Shown here: piece after piece, positions 1 to 9,004 of the stretch
Numbering within the stretch: the stretch's first letter is position 1
Layout of the letters: each line of letters begins with the position of its first letter
From: Limnoperna fortunei
Lineage: Eukaryota > Mollusca > Bivalvia > Mytilida > Modiolidae
Assembly (NCBI GenBank): GCA_944474755.1
Contig: OX104124.1
Coordinates: 29,176,452 to 29,240,451, forward strand
Length of the DNA: 64,000 nucleotides
Direction: 5' to 3'
Program-made: the position numbers and the translations under genes
Notes under the pieces: model-generated
The model's database searches: none
The model's input: the letters and a program-made list of their open reading frames with translations, nothing else
Told to the model about the DNA's origin: nothing

Positions 1-249
1 CATTACCGCAGAATTTGAGTATGTTTGTTGATGAAAATGGATCATGTACCACTAGTCAGTTAAAGGAGTATCAAAAAACATCATAGCACAATCACTGTGA
101 AAAAGTCAAGGAACGGTTACAAACTCAGATTCAGACAAACATGTACAACATATACAACACGAAAAAAACCCAACATATAACAAAAAAAAGTTTGTAACCC
201 GTGGGTGCTCCGTACAAGTAGGAAGTGCGTACCCTTAATTAACCCACTT

Positions 250-540
250 CTATGAACTCATTGTCATGTTCAGGAAAAAGTCAAATTCTGGCTAAGAACG
301 GAAAATCTGTGACTGAGCTAATCTCAGCATAGAACTTCTGAAGGGATAACAATTGTTGGAGTACCTTAGTAGTCGACGGTAATGACTGGTCCGGAAATTA
401 TGAATACCTATCACAAGAACATAACGAATAAGTTGTGAAATGTAAATATAATACGCAGGAGCTGCTGAAATGTTACTGCTATCGATGAACGTGAAGCTGG
501 CAATTGACAAGTTGGAATCGTCACGTTTGTCGTAGAGTCA
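250..540 (-). pseudogene. Relic of the C-terminal part of a reverse-transcriptase-type ORF
   Basis: The reverse strand at 292-510 reads through SNISAAPAYYIYISQLIRY. This resembles the stretch that follows the reverse transcriptase core in a class of retroelement ORFs common in bivalve, coral and lancelet genomes (typically ...IPxxPAYGxYISQLIRYAR...). Downstream, in another frame, LQKFYAEISSV fits the conserved RKFYGRY-like segment of the same proteins. The frame is broken by stops and shifts and nothing upstream looks like an intact polymerase, so this is a dead fragment. The family match is from memory of such proteins, not a search. Confidence 0.42.
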
Positions 541-1378
541 AGTTTGCATTTTCCCCAGAGTTTATGTCCTCCAGAAGGTTTACTTAAGAGGCCTTGGTTA
601 TGTCTTTAAGTTAAAGCTCGCAATGGTATATTTACTGCAAATAATCATCTAACTTAGTATTGTTCTGGGTCAAGAGATCATTAATATCATTAAATGATAT
701 TAGGAATTTGAAAGGACTGGACCAATGTCTTTTTTTCGTCGCAGGCCTTCTAGTAAATCAGCCTCATAAGAGTATAAAAAGGGTAGGCAAAAACAGGAGG
801 ACACTTACTATCTATTGGAATATCAACCGTCTGTTAAAGAATATGTCCTCCAAACAAACAAATATTTTGTAAAATAGAAAATCTAGCATTTGACAAACTT
901 CATCTTAAGTGTATTTATTAAACAATACTAACTTACTTTCGAAAGACAAAAATCTTCTGGAATGCCTGAAAAATATAATTCAAGACTAATTTAAAGTAAT
1001 TAATTCATTGTCTATGAATAAATCCAAACATAAATAGAAAATATTTATACATATCTTTATTTCTTGTTACTTTCCAGAAATGTTTAAATTATAAAAAGAT
1101 CCCATTTCTTACAAGCAAAACAAATACTACGATTCACCTAATACAGATTTGTAATTTTATGTCACAAGTGATGATTGAATCTTCAAACAAATAACAAAAG
1201 AAAAGTCTTAATCTAACATATACTTTTAGATATATACGTATGTTAGAATATATGCTAAGATAAAGTTAATGATGCATCTTTAATGTTTTCAATCGTTAGA
1301 TAATTAAAGTTCTTGCAATTATTCAATGAAAACTAAAATCGAGACACTTAAAAATATCGTAAGACAATAACATTCTAT
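541..1378. other. No gene seen; 3' flank of the minus-strand PHD/Josephin gene
   Basis: AT-rich sequence with no convincing coding segment. A TTTATT at 1056-1061 reads AATAAA on the minus strand, about 320 bp beyond the stop codon at 1379-1381, and could be the polyadenylation signal of that gene. Confidence 0.3.
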
Positions 1379-1513
1379 TTAAAGACAAGGTTTAACAGAA
1401 TGGATGTTATTGTTTACTGAGAAACCTTCACTTGGCAGTATTGGAACGTCAGGTCCTGTAAGTGAACACTCCTTTGTAAGTGTTGGCATATCATCACATT
1501 CCATATGTGCTTT
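1379..1513 (-). CDS. Terminal coding exon of the PHD/Josephin gene
   Basis: After the acceptor ttttttccag the exon reads 44 residues, beginning KAHMECDDMPTLTKE and ending SVKPCL, then TAA. It starts in phase 0, matching the phase-0 donor of the PHD exon. No domain is recognisable. The segment is polar and resembles the acidic linkers between the upstream domains. Confidence 0.6.
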   Translation of the reverse strand, partial: KAHMECDDMPTLTKECSLTGPDVPILPSEGFSVNNNIHSVKPCL

Positions 1514-4500
1514 CTGGAAAAAAGTTGGAAATCAGTTTATAGAAATTTATAGAAATTTCTATTGCACAAATTAGCAAACGGCAACTTTTTGGTCTTTCTA
1601 ACCTAACACAGACTCTATTGTAAGGATTAAAAGGGTTTACAAATTACACACTATGCTGAAAATATTGTTTCCATATACACGTTACAAAACCATCAATGAT
1701 TTATGTATATTTTCCTTTTCTTGGGTGAAATATTTTAACAAATGTTGCACAGATTCCATTCGCATTTAGTTGCTTCATTTTTGTCTCAGCGCGTCCCGGG
1801 TGGCGGATAGGGGAGACCCTCTCGTTGGGGGTTGTCAGGTCATAATACGGAAAGCCTGGCCGCGGACCATAGTGGGTAATGTGTTTGGTAGAGTGCCACG
1901 CTCCTTGCACGATAAAGATCCCTTTTGTAGTTTTCGAAAAAGAGTAGGCTCATTGTAGCCGCTACAAAAGGCTTAATTCTCCGACCCTACCCAATACTCC
2001 GTACTTTTCCAGTGGCAATCAAAATTTTGTTCCCTGTGTCCCATCCCACCCCTTTTTCAATTGATGTATTGTTCGTTAACTTGTTCCCGTCCTGAATATA
2101 GCTGAAATACTGCTTGCTGGACGGAAAGCAAACATCCAATCAATCAATCAATCATTTTTGTCTCCCTTGAAGCTTTGTAGTGAATTACATTCAAAGTGGC
2201 AGGAAAAAAAGATTGCCATTGTCGCGCATTGAATCAACGTTTAAATTCAAATATTTTAAGGTACATCAATTACATTCAGTCAGTTTTACGCTCCATATCA
2301 CATATCTTTAAAACGTTTAATTTCCAAATATGTATACATAAGATATAACATTCACATTCTTATCACTTTATGTTTAGATAAGGAAAAAATCTATTTTTGA
2401 TGTTATAGCAGTTATTGTTTTTCATTTTATTATCAAATCCAAATTTGTTATAAAATGTGATGACTGGATTATTCGAAAATTTTCATTAAACTTTACCTTA
2501 CAGTCAAAACATTCAAACACATCAGGCTCATCCGAGTCTGAATAGCCTAGACATTTTGGATGATACCACCTTTCACACTTTTCACATTGCCAATAAGTGT
2601 TTCCGTCATTTTTTCTTTTACATACACAGTACCTCCTTTTTCCTGCTTCAAAAGAGGGAAATATAAACGATGACCGTTTTTTCTGAAATAAACGTAGAAA
2701 AAATAAACGTTATTTTTGTATTAATTAAAATTAACAGTATTCCAATCTTCACAACATTTTATTGACAAGTCGCAATTCTCCAGAGCCAATAAATAGCCAT
2801 TAGGAGTTCATCTGTTTTCATCATGGATTTCTGAATTAATTTCATTTCCACTCACCTGACAAAACATGCGTCTGTATTGGTGAATAATAAATTGACATTT
2901 TTCAAAACTTTATACATATTTATTTTTAAAAGCTATATTTTCTCCATCTGTTATATACTTAGAAATATTACAATGTGTTACTTTCATATCACGCCGTCTG
3001 AGGCGAAACAAAACTGCACTTCCTGCTCGCTCTGACCATAATCCCTTTACAATATATACTGACATCACTTCTACTTACTTCCTTTCTTTCGCCTCTCAAG
3101 TTATATATTTTCCACTCTTTATGCAATAAAGGAGGTAGTGATGTATCTATGTCCGTAGAATCATTCTGATTGTCAGAACCAATAGGCGTTGTATTTCGTA
3201 TAACATCCTGTAAGATAACAATTGTACATTTTCATATAGTTTCAACAAGTATTACTATTGAGTACCAAAAGAACAGTATCGTATTTTTCGTATACGGGTA
3301 AAGTACCTTTGATTGCTATATAAATAAAATTAAATAATAAAGTTTAATAATAGTTCAGAAAATATTTTATTTTGTTTTTTCATGCGAAACAATAGCACAG
3401 GCTGTGAATAGTCAAATATCGGTGGCAACATAAAAAGCACCGCTCTCCTTGATTATTAGTTAATATTGGGCGGGATCTAGGGCATATCCATATTACAAGT
3501 GATTTATATCATCGCCTTCCTCGTTAAACGAATACATGTTCTTACGAAAGTGTATTTGTCTAAATTGGAAGACTGGGATAAAAATATGACATGAAAATTT
3601 ACTTACTTTTTCAGCTCTGACATTATAAAACGTTTCCTTTTTATCCAATGACGGAGGAACAATATCTTCATCTGTGACATAAGTTTCTGAAAAATCATGC
3701 TGATTTCCAGAATCGACTACCATAGTATCTTCTATGACATCCTTCAAGATAAAAAGTTTAATATAAGTGAATAAAGTATAAATGAGCATGCGAACATAAA
3801 GAGTAAACATTATTGCAATTACATATATGCATTCCATTTGCAACATAAAACAAAACAAATTCTACTTACTTCTTTGGCGACATTAATATTAAATAGCTCC
3901 TCCTCCTTATCCAATGACAGACTTAAATCTATTACATCGCTGTCTGCAGTTTCATGATGATTTTGAAAATTTGTGTGTGCAGTGCCTGCTCGAACGTCCT
4001 TTAAAATAAATAATTTTCTAAAATAAGTGTTATAAAGTATTGTTGCTATAAAATATATGTTTATGAGGTCGAAACAATGACGATGTAAACTTGCTCAAAA
4101 ATAAATGACAAACAAGGTTGGCTTTCTGTTGATGAGCAAAAATATATAATCATAAATATATATAATTTTTTATAACTGGTATCCTATTCTTTGTTTTTCA
4201 ATTGTTCTGTTCTTTTCAATTGTCATGTCAGTTGCAGTTTTGGGTAGTAAGTACTCTGAGACGTGTGAATTGAGTTTTGCATTTTCACACCTCGCTTAAT
4301 CGCGTTAGAAATGAAACAAAATAAAAGAGTAAGAAAAAGAAAAAGTCCTAGTTGCAATATAAGTATAAAAGCTTACCGGTATTTGCACTAAATATACAGC
4401 CCCAGGATGTGTACAATTACTTCGAATCAAAATGCATAATTGTGAAGAAGTCAGTTCTTTTGCTGATGGAGTTTTCGAATCCAGTAGGTAAAGTAGGCCA

Positions 4501-5713
4501 TTTATGTTCTTTATAGCGACCCAGTGAGCGGAGTTTCTGTAACGCAGTATAAATGTAGCTGAATCTTGCACAAATTCTGTTAAACTGGAGAGAAGTTCTT
4601 CATTTTCTATATTATCAACTATAGTAGGATTTAATCTGACGACAGAATATCCTCGTTGTTCCAGTATAGCTGTCAGTACTTCCATACTGTAGAACCCTTC
4701 AATGTCTCTCAGAACAGGAATTTCCGTACTGATAACAACAGTTGGATCTAATACAAGATTCAGCCACATCTCGTCTGCTGCACGATCCATTTCATCTGCT
4801 GTTACGATAAATTCTCCATTAATATTAGGGCCAATTATGTTATTAACTACACACAAACCACAATAGTTTGACCCACCTTGCGTTTGCATGTATACCCCAT
4901 TTAACCAGTTTGCTTTTACTTGTAATAGCCGCGTGTGATCAGGTCGTTTGTATAGGGTTGTTGTAGCGTATCGAATATTATTATTTAACTGCGGCAAGTC
5001 ATTGCCATCTATATATGTCATGGTATATTTGTCCTAGTTCATTAAATGATAAATTAAGAGACGTCGCCCGTTGTTGCTGCATATAAAGTTTTTTATTGAC
5101 ATCTTCGTTGTGAAATTGAAGTAATAAACGAAAAGAAAACACATGAAATGCCGCAGACATTTGATTCAAAAAGTACAGATCACGTTTTAATGAGTTTAAA
5201 AACTGTTCTGCAGCTTGTGTATCTATAATTCCTGCTAAGCCTTGAACTAAGGATGAATTGCGCAGTATTTCCACGGGATCATTGCAATTTCCTTCGTGAA
5301 ACCAATCGAAAAATGCATAATGATCGGAAGAACCAGAGGTAGGATTATATCCTTGGTGTATCAAGTCGGAGGATGTAGCTACGGTGTTGCCAAGACATGA
5401 GATATTCCATGTCCTTGTTCCTGCATTTGCTTCAGTGACGTTTTCTGGTGTCGCTTCCGCAAATCGTCCTTCAAATGGATGGAACATACATGTATTTGCA
5501 TTTTCTCGATTTCCGCAGGAAGCTATTTTATTCGCCATGTCAGCAATTACAACATTTGGCATATGTTTCATTGACTTGAGGAGGTCAACAAAGTCACGGG
5601 GACTTTCTCCCCTCAACAGGCATTTGGCTGCATATATGACTGTGTGAGGGCAGGTACCAACCACCCATCCCCCTGAAAAACAATTTTTGAAACTACATGT
5701 ACCACACAATTCA
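1379..5713 (-). CDS. Spliced gene: transposase-like domain, Josephin-type peptidase, tandem acidic exons, PHD finger
   Basis: Gene-level entry for the minus strand. Exons in coding order: 5713-4378 (transposase-like plus Josephin), 3998-3870, 3741-3607, 3207-3079 (homologous repeat exons), 2682-2497 (PHD) and 1513-1379 (terminal, stop TAA). From 4378 onward every intron is phase 0 with GT-AG ends (donors gtaagc, gtaagt three times, gtaaag), and the joined frame has no stop until the last codon. The Josephin domain suggests deubiquitinase-like activity. The PHD finger suggests binding to a histone tail. The transposase-like part has lost its usual N-terminal half here. Upstream exons at 7063-7161, 7871-8016 and 8728-8935 probably belong to the same gene. 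It could be an old KDZ-like transposon gene or a host gene built from one. One frame break near 5000-5038 leaves its functional state open. Confidence 0.72.
1787..2153 (+). repeat. Interspersed retroelement with (AATC)n tail, in the last intron of the PHD gene
   Basis: A GC-richer block (GTCCCGGGTGGCGGATAGGG onward) ends in the sequence CAGTGGCAATCAAAATTTTG, a CTGCTTGCTGGACG-like motif and a four-fold AATC tail. The same 3' end, with a much longer AAAT/AATC tail, recurs at 24150-24376. The shared 3' end and simple tail are typical of a SINE or the 3' UTR of a LINE. No protein is encoded and the family is not identified. Confidence 0.6.
2497..2682 (-). CDS. PHD zinc finger exon
   Basis: A 62-codon exon, phase 0 at both ends (acceptor tatttcag, donor gtaaag). 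The zinc ligands are all present in PHD order, Cys4-His-Cys3: YC and VC, then QC and KC after NDGNTYW, the WYH histidine, PKC, and finally EC and DC. The tryptophan two residues before the ligand histidine (RWYHPKC) is the usual PHD position. PHD fingers bind histone H3 tails, often H3K4me3. The C-terminal location suits a chromatin-targeting module for the enzyme domains encoded upstream. Nothing in the finger is broken. Confidence 0.88.
3079..3207 (-). CDS. Tandem repeat exon, copy 3 (43 residues)
   Basis: The exon begins DVIRNTTPIGSDNQNDSTDI and ends NLRGERKE. It is phase 0 at both ends with acceptor cttacag and donor gtaagt. It aligns throughout with the exons at 3607-3741 and 3870-3998: DVI start, Asn/Gln-Asp-Ser/Glu centre, LDK/LHK-E, then Y/F-N and a basic end. 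It was therefore made by exon duplication. It is acidic, probably disordered, and has no known domain. Confidence 0.68.
3607..3741 (-). CDS. Tandem repeat exon, copy 2 (45 residues)
   Basis: The exon begins DVIEDTMVVDSGNQHDFSET and ends FYNVRAEK, with acceptor atcttgaag, donor gtaagt and phase 0-0. It is homologous to its neighbours on both sides. Symmetric phase means copies can be gained, lost or skipped without shifting the frame, so alternative splicing of this cassette is plausible. Confidence 0.68.
3870..3998 (-). CDS. Tandem repeat exon, copy 1 (43 residues)
   Basis: The exon begins DVRAGTAHTNFQNHHETADS and ends LFNINVAKE, phase 0-0 with acceptor ttaaag and donor gtaagt. It follows directly on the Josephin exon, whose donor at 4376-4375 is also phase 0. 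It contains the repeat's SLDKEEE core, which copy 2 has as SLDKKET. Confidence 0.68.
4378..5034 (-). CDS. Josephin-type cysteine peptidase domain (deubiquitinase-like)
   Basis: About 215 residues. Near residue 50 is QGGSNYCGLCVVNNIIG, which aligns with the Josephin nucleophile region (ataxin-3 Q-x4-C...NNLL). About 110 residues later comes SAHWVAIKNINGLLYLLDSK, the histidine and Asp-Ser pair of the same fold, as in JOSD1/JOSD2 (HW...YxNLDSK). Glutamine, cysteine, histidine and acid are therefore all present in papain-like order, unlike Ulp1/C48 peptidases, where the cysteine comes last. The domain ends with AVYLVQIP at a clean gtaagc donor. The reading frame differs from that of the preceding transposase-like segment. 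The switch must fall in the shared window 5000-5034, or be an intron between a weak gtcaat donor near 5100 and a ccgcag acceptor near 4988. The domain appears catalytically competent. Confidence 0.78.
4999..5713 (-). CDS. Transposase-like domain of the HMGXB3 / KDZ type (C-terminal half)
   Basis: After acceptor aattag the exon opens S-ELCGTCSFKNC, then SGGWVVGTCPHTVIYAAK, LLRGESPRDFVDLLKSMKHM and PNVVIADMANKIA. Later come DWFHEGN and DTQAAEQFLNSLKRDLYFLN followed by an RLLLQFHNEDVN end. This order (GW..G.CPH, ESPRD, D-A-N-KIA, D-x-FHE-x-N, AEQ, FLN-M) matches the RNase-H-fold core found in HMGXB3-like proteins and KDZ-type transposases. The aspartates of IADMA and FDWFHE and the glutamate of AEQ are candidate catalytic residues. 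The usual cysteine-rich segment and beginning of the fold before GGW are not visible. The frame ends in YHDIYRWQ and a stop at 4999-5001. The domain may therefore be inactive or truncated. The family call is by remembered motif order, not a search. Confidence 0.68.
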
Positions 5714-6011
5714 CTAATTATGGAATTAAAAACGTCGAAAAATGTAAATTAAAATATTATTTAATTGTTTACATATGTTTTGTAGAAACTGAAATAAAAC
5801 CATCCGCCGTCTTAGATATAGTGGCCACATACAAAATTTCTACAGAATCTATCAATATCAAATAAACACGTCAATTCATTAACCACTTGAAAAAATAACA
5901 AAACAATTTTTATTGGAACACTATATTGAAAACTGTTATAAATAACTTCAAAACCTCGAAGTTCTACACGTTCCTATTTACAAACCGTGAGAATGGTGAA
6001 CACATTCTTTT
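5714..6011. other. Intron, nothing recognised
   Basis: AT-rich sequence between the transposase-like exon and the 23-bp repeat element. No coding segment fits the phase-2 acceptor at 5714-5715. Confidence 0.4.
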
Positions 6012-6706
6012 TTACTCGTTATAATGACTTAGTTACTCGTTATAACGACTTAGCTTACTCATTATAACGCTTTAACTTACTGGTTATAACGACTTAGTTT
6101 ACCCGTTATAATGACTTAGCTTACTGGTTATAACGACTTAGCTTACTCGTTATAACCACTTAGCTTACTCGTTATAACGACTTAGCTTACTCGTTATAAC
6201 GACTTACTATCTCGTTATAACGACTTACCGTTACCATGATGGGAATACTAAATCTTTATTTGATTTTTTCGCATTATTATAACTCTTCATATCATTTCCA
6301 ATTTTAAACTTGAACTTGGATTTTTTATTTTTCAATGACCCCAACTGCGGTATGTTGAATACAAACACATATAAACACAGCATGAAATTAGGAAGGCAAT
6401 ATAATACTGATTATGTAGATCATAGATCATAGATACTTCTATTAATTTACAACAGAAAGTATAATCTTACAAAGCTTAGCAATATTCACTATGTTTTAAA
6501 ATCATTAGAGTTGAACAAGTCTATTAATTTTAAAGTACTTGTATGTTTAAATTAATCTTTTGGTAACAATCAATTTCTTTCAATAGAGAAAATTTACATT
6601 CAAACAAACAGTGAAACTCATCACCAATATATTGCATATCACAAAATTCACAAATACGAGTAAACTAAGTCATTATGACGAGTAAGTAAGTCGTTATAAC
6701 GACTTA
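6012..6706. mobile_element. Small non-autonomous element with tandem-repeat termini
   Basis: From 6012 to about 6230 there are roughly ten copies of a 21-23 bp unit of the type TTACTCGTTATAACGACTTA. At 6657-6706 two more units occur in the opposite orientation (AAGTCATTATGACGAGTAA, TAAGTCGTTATAACGACTTA). The inverted terminal arrangement around a 420-bp AT-rich centre suggests a DNA-transposon derivative (MITE). The unit itself contains the palindrome TCGTTATAACGA. No target duplication is evident. It lies in an intron of the PHD/Josephin gene. Confidence 0.5.
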
Positions 6707-7062
6707 AAAATAAAACACAACATGGCACTAACGGGCTTCCGTACCAAGTGGTGTTCTTCATATCAAGAAACTTTTTTTGAAAAGAATACTCGTTTTTCTA
6801 AACAAAAACACGTCAAAGGGAATTCCTGTTCTGAAACAAAAGTTAAGTAATGTACAGGTAATATTTTTCTCATTAAATCCCGCTTTCGTAGTCGGCTATA
6901 ACTGGAAGTACTCATGTTTTATCCGCAGCTTTACCTTCACTTACACCACAAAATGAAATTCGATGATACTTTCTCAGAATCTTTGTCACATAGTGCCATT
7001 GTGACCTAATATTTGAGGAAGAAGCAGTTTGTGTAGTTTTTCTTATAGTTTTTTTTACTAAC

Positions 7063-7161
7063 CTGTAGTTGTGTTCATAATGTGACTCTACTTCTGATGA
7101 GTTATCGCTATTTGTAACACTGATGTTTTTGGTAGCATCACTTTCTTGACATACTACGTCC
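7063..7161 (-). CDS. Probable internal exon, diverged copy of the acidic repeat
   Basis: Acceptor acatttag, 99 bp, donor gttagt. In the open frame it reads DVVCQESDATKNISVTNSDN onward to a YEHNY end, with one leading and two trailing bases. Its final AG joins the T at 5713 to give an in-frame serine, so it fits the transposase-like exon exactly. The DVV start and Asn-Ser-Asp centre resemble the first half of the exons at 3079-3998, suggesting a fourth copy. The incoming phase 2 is not matched by the exon at 7871-8016, so an exon may be missing. Confidence 0.52.
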
Positions 7162-7467
7162 CTAAATGTTGAAAAAAAAATTATAGTGTATGAAAATGAC
7201 TAAAATGCTGTAAAGAATGTAGTGTTCAGATTTTATTAGTTACAATTACACAGATGTTTAACGTATGCAATCTTTTAATGTAAACAAGGTTGTATGCCTG
7301 GTTCGTTTGAATTAAATTTAATAGAACATTGAGTTCAACCTATAAATTTTAGTAGTGTTTATTGTGTCTTTATCATTTGTTTTTTATCAAAAGAAGTGAG
7401 AAAAATGTGCATGATTAGTTTTTACAGGTATAAAAATTATTTCCTAATATGGATATTACAAAGAGTT

Positions 7468-7738
7468 CGAGGGGCCTCTGTGGCCGAGTGGTCAAGGTAG
7501 TTCGTCTACTATTGATCACGTGGTCTGTCAACACTGAGATTGCGGGTTCGATTCTCACTGCAGGCAGGGAGTACTCGACTCCAATCTTAATTGACGAGAA
7601 TTGCCAGTTTTCCTACCGCAGGTCGGGGGTTCTCTCCGGGTACTCCGGCTTCCTCCCCCAATAAAAACTGGACGCCACGATATAGCTAAAAAATTGCTGA
7701 AAGTGGCGTTAAAACACCATTCAAACAAACAAAGAGTT
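7468..7738 (+). mobile_element. tRNA-derived SINE, complete, with target-site duplication
   Basis: The head carries polymerase III A- and B-box sequences (TGGCCGAGTGGTCAAGG and GCGGGTTCGATTC), as in a Leu/Ser-type tRNA. The body is GC-rich, and the 3' end reads GCTGAAAGTGGCGTTAAAAC followed by a CAAA tail. The 9-10 bp ACAAAGAGTT lies just before the head (7458-7467) and again after the tail (7729-7738), marking the insertion. It is in an intron of the minus-strand gene, in opposite orientation. Related copies are at 8341, 22259, 25890, 26647 and 59113. Confidence 0.85.
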
Positions 7739-7870
7739 TGATAATTGATGTCAATTTAGTCGTAATTAAACAATTTTATTTCTATCTGATTCCATGCATG
7801 TTATTGAAAGCCTAAAAACTAATAAAATAACACATTCAAATCAGTCTATTTATCTGACCTGTTATGTAAC

Positions 7871-8016
7871 ATTTGAACTCCTGTGGCAACACTTGTCTAC
7901 ATGTTGTCTAGCTGCACCTTTCCGTACAATGGTCTTTCCGCAAAATGGACAATGCACGTGTCCTCTTCGACTTTTTGTCTCTGTATGTTCCAAATGACAG
8001 CGTACAACAAATCTTT
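7871..8016 (-). CDS. Second zinc-finger exon
   Basis: Acceptor tttatag. The first two bases complete a glutamate codon with the last base of the exon at 8728-8935, giving VAE-ERFVVRCHLEHTETKSRR and then GHVHCPFCGKTIVRKGAA and RQHVDKCC. C-x2-C followed by H-x3-C, plus an upstream CHLEH, forms a C2H2/C2HC-like finger. Paired fingers of this form precede the transposase core in HMGXB3/KDZ-like proteins. The 3' end is uncertain. A gttaca donor follows SSN, while the stronger gtcag donor lies after an in-frame TAA at 7862-7864, so the exon may instead be terminal. Confidence 0.6.
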
Positions 8017-8340
8017 CTATAAATATTATTTAAAACAGTATTAATAGCATTTTATTGCTACGTATCAGTATTTAAGGGAATGCATGACATCATCCGGCAT
8101 TTTTTTTGAAAATCGCAAAATAGATATCTTAATTGCCGTTAAATTTAAAATAATAATGAAACTCTTATACCATTCGTATTACTTCAATTTATCAATGGTT
8201 GAAATACAAAGTTTTCGCATAAACGAGTTCAGTATAGGCAAAAAAAAAGGAAAATAACATTTTTCAACAAGGGAGGTAATTTTGAGCCACAAAAAATACC
8301 ATTTTTTAGCAACTTTTGAATAGTTATTTCTCTATAAGCA

Positions 8341-8512
8341 GGGGTCTCGGTGGCCGAGTGGTTAAGGTAGTTCGTCTACTATTGATCACGTGGTCTGTCA
8401 ACACTGAGATTGCGGGTTCGATTCTCACTGTGGGCAGGGTGTACTCGACTCCAATCTTATTTGACACGGATTGCCTGTTTTCCTACCGCAGGTCGGGGGT
8501 TTTCTCCGGGTA
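8341..8512 (+). mobile_element. tRNA-derived SINE, 3'-truncated copy
   Basis: The head and body are nearly identical to the SINE at 7468 (TGGCCGAGTGGTTAAGG, GCGGGTTCGATTC, CTACCGCAGGTCGGGGGTTT), but the copy stops at TTTTCTCCGGGTAT without the GGCGTTAA 3' end. It lies in the intron between the two zinc-finger exons. Confidence 0.8.
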
Positions 8513-8727
8513 TGACATTATATCAAAAAGATTATCTGTTGTTTTAAATGTCCTGATACAGGTACCTTCTAGCGCTATTAAGCCCTTCAATCAATAGTTT
8601 TTTGCTTGTAATAAGTATGAAGAAGGAAAAGAACACTACTTACGATTCAAATTGCTGGATATCATTACAACTTTTGTTTGTCCGCATTCAAACACTATCA
8701 CAAATTTTAACAAACAGAACATCTTAC

Positions 8728-8935
8728 CTTCGGCAACAGCGATTCGTGTCTTCCAGTGCACTCGCATATGACTGACGATCTTGCACTCTTTGGCTGGTTT
8801 GAATCTTGTAACAGGACACAAAGGGCAGTGAAATGATTTACATTTACAGCTACAGCATTCGTTGCACTTTTTTCTTGTCGCTATAAACTCATCAAGGTTA
8901 TTGTATACTCTTCTAAATGACTCATTTTCGTTCAT
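8728..8935 (-). CDS. First coding exon: start codon and zinc-finger
   Basis: ATG at 8935-8933, then MNENESFRRVYNNLDEF and a cysteine-rich stretch (KKCNECCSCKC, FHCPLCP) and C-x-IVSHMRVHW. This gives a C2H2-type finger with ligands C-x2-C and H-x3-H. The exon ends VAE-G at a strong gtaaga donor, phase 1, and joins the next exon with no frame conflict. Together the two exons resemble the paired N-terminal fingers of HMGXB3-like transposase-derived proteins. The start is the first ATG in an open frame with no acceptor required. Confidence 0.62.
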
Positions 8936-9004
8936 TTCAATTCAAAGTCTAGATAAAAAATGATATTTTTTAGCTTTTAATAACATTAAAATAAATGTGT
9001 GTTT

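Noticed and set aside
6012..6236. Regular short repeats resembling a CRISPR array
   Set aside because: The units abut with no unique spacers, the genome is eukaryotic, and inverted units at 6657 point to a transposon terminus.
7471..7560. tRNA gene at the head of the repeat at 7468 (and 8341)
   Set aside because: A and B boxes are present, but the sequence continues into a SINE body with a tail and target duplication, and the same unit recurs six times.
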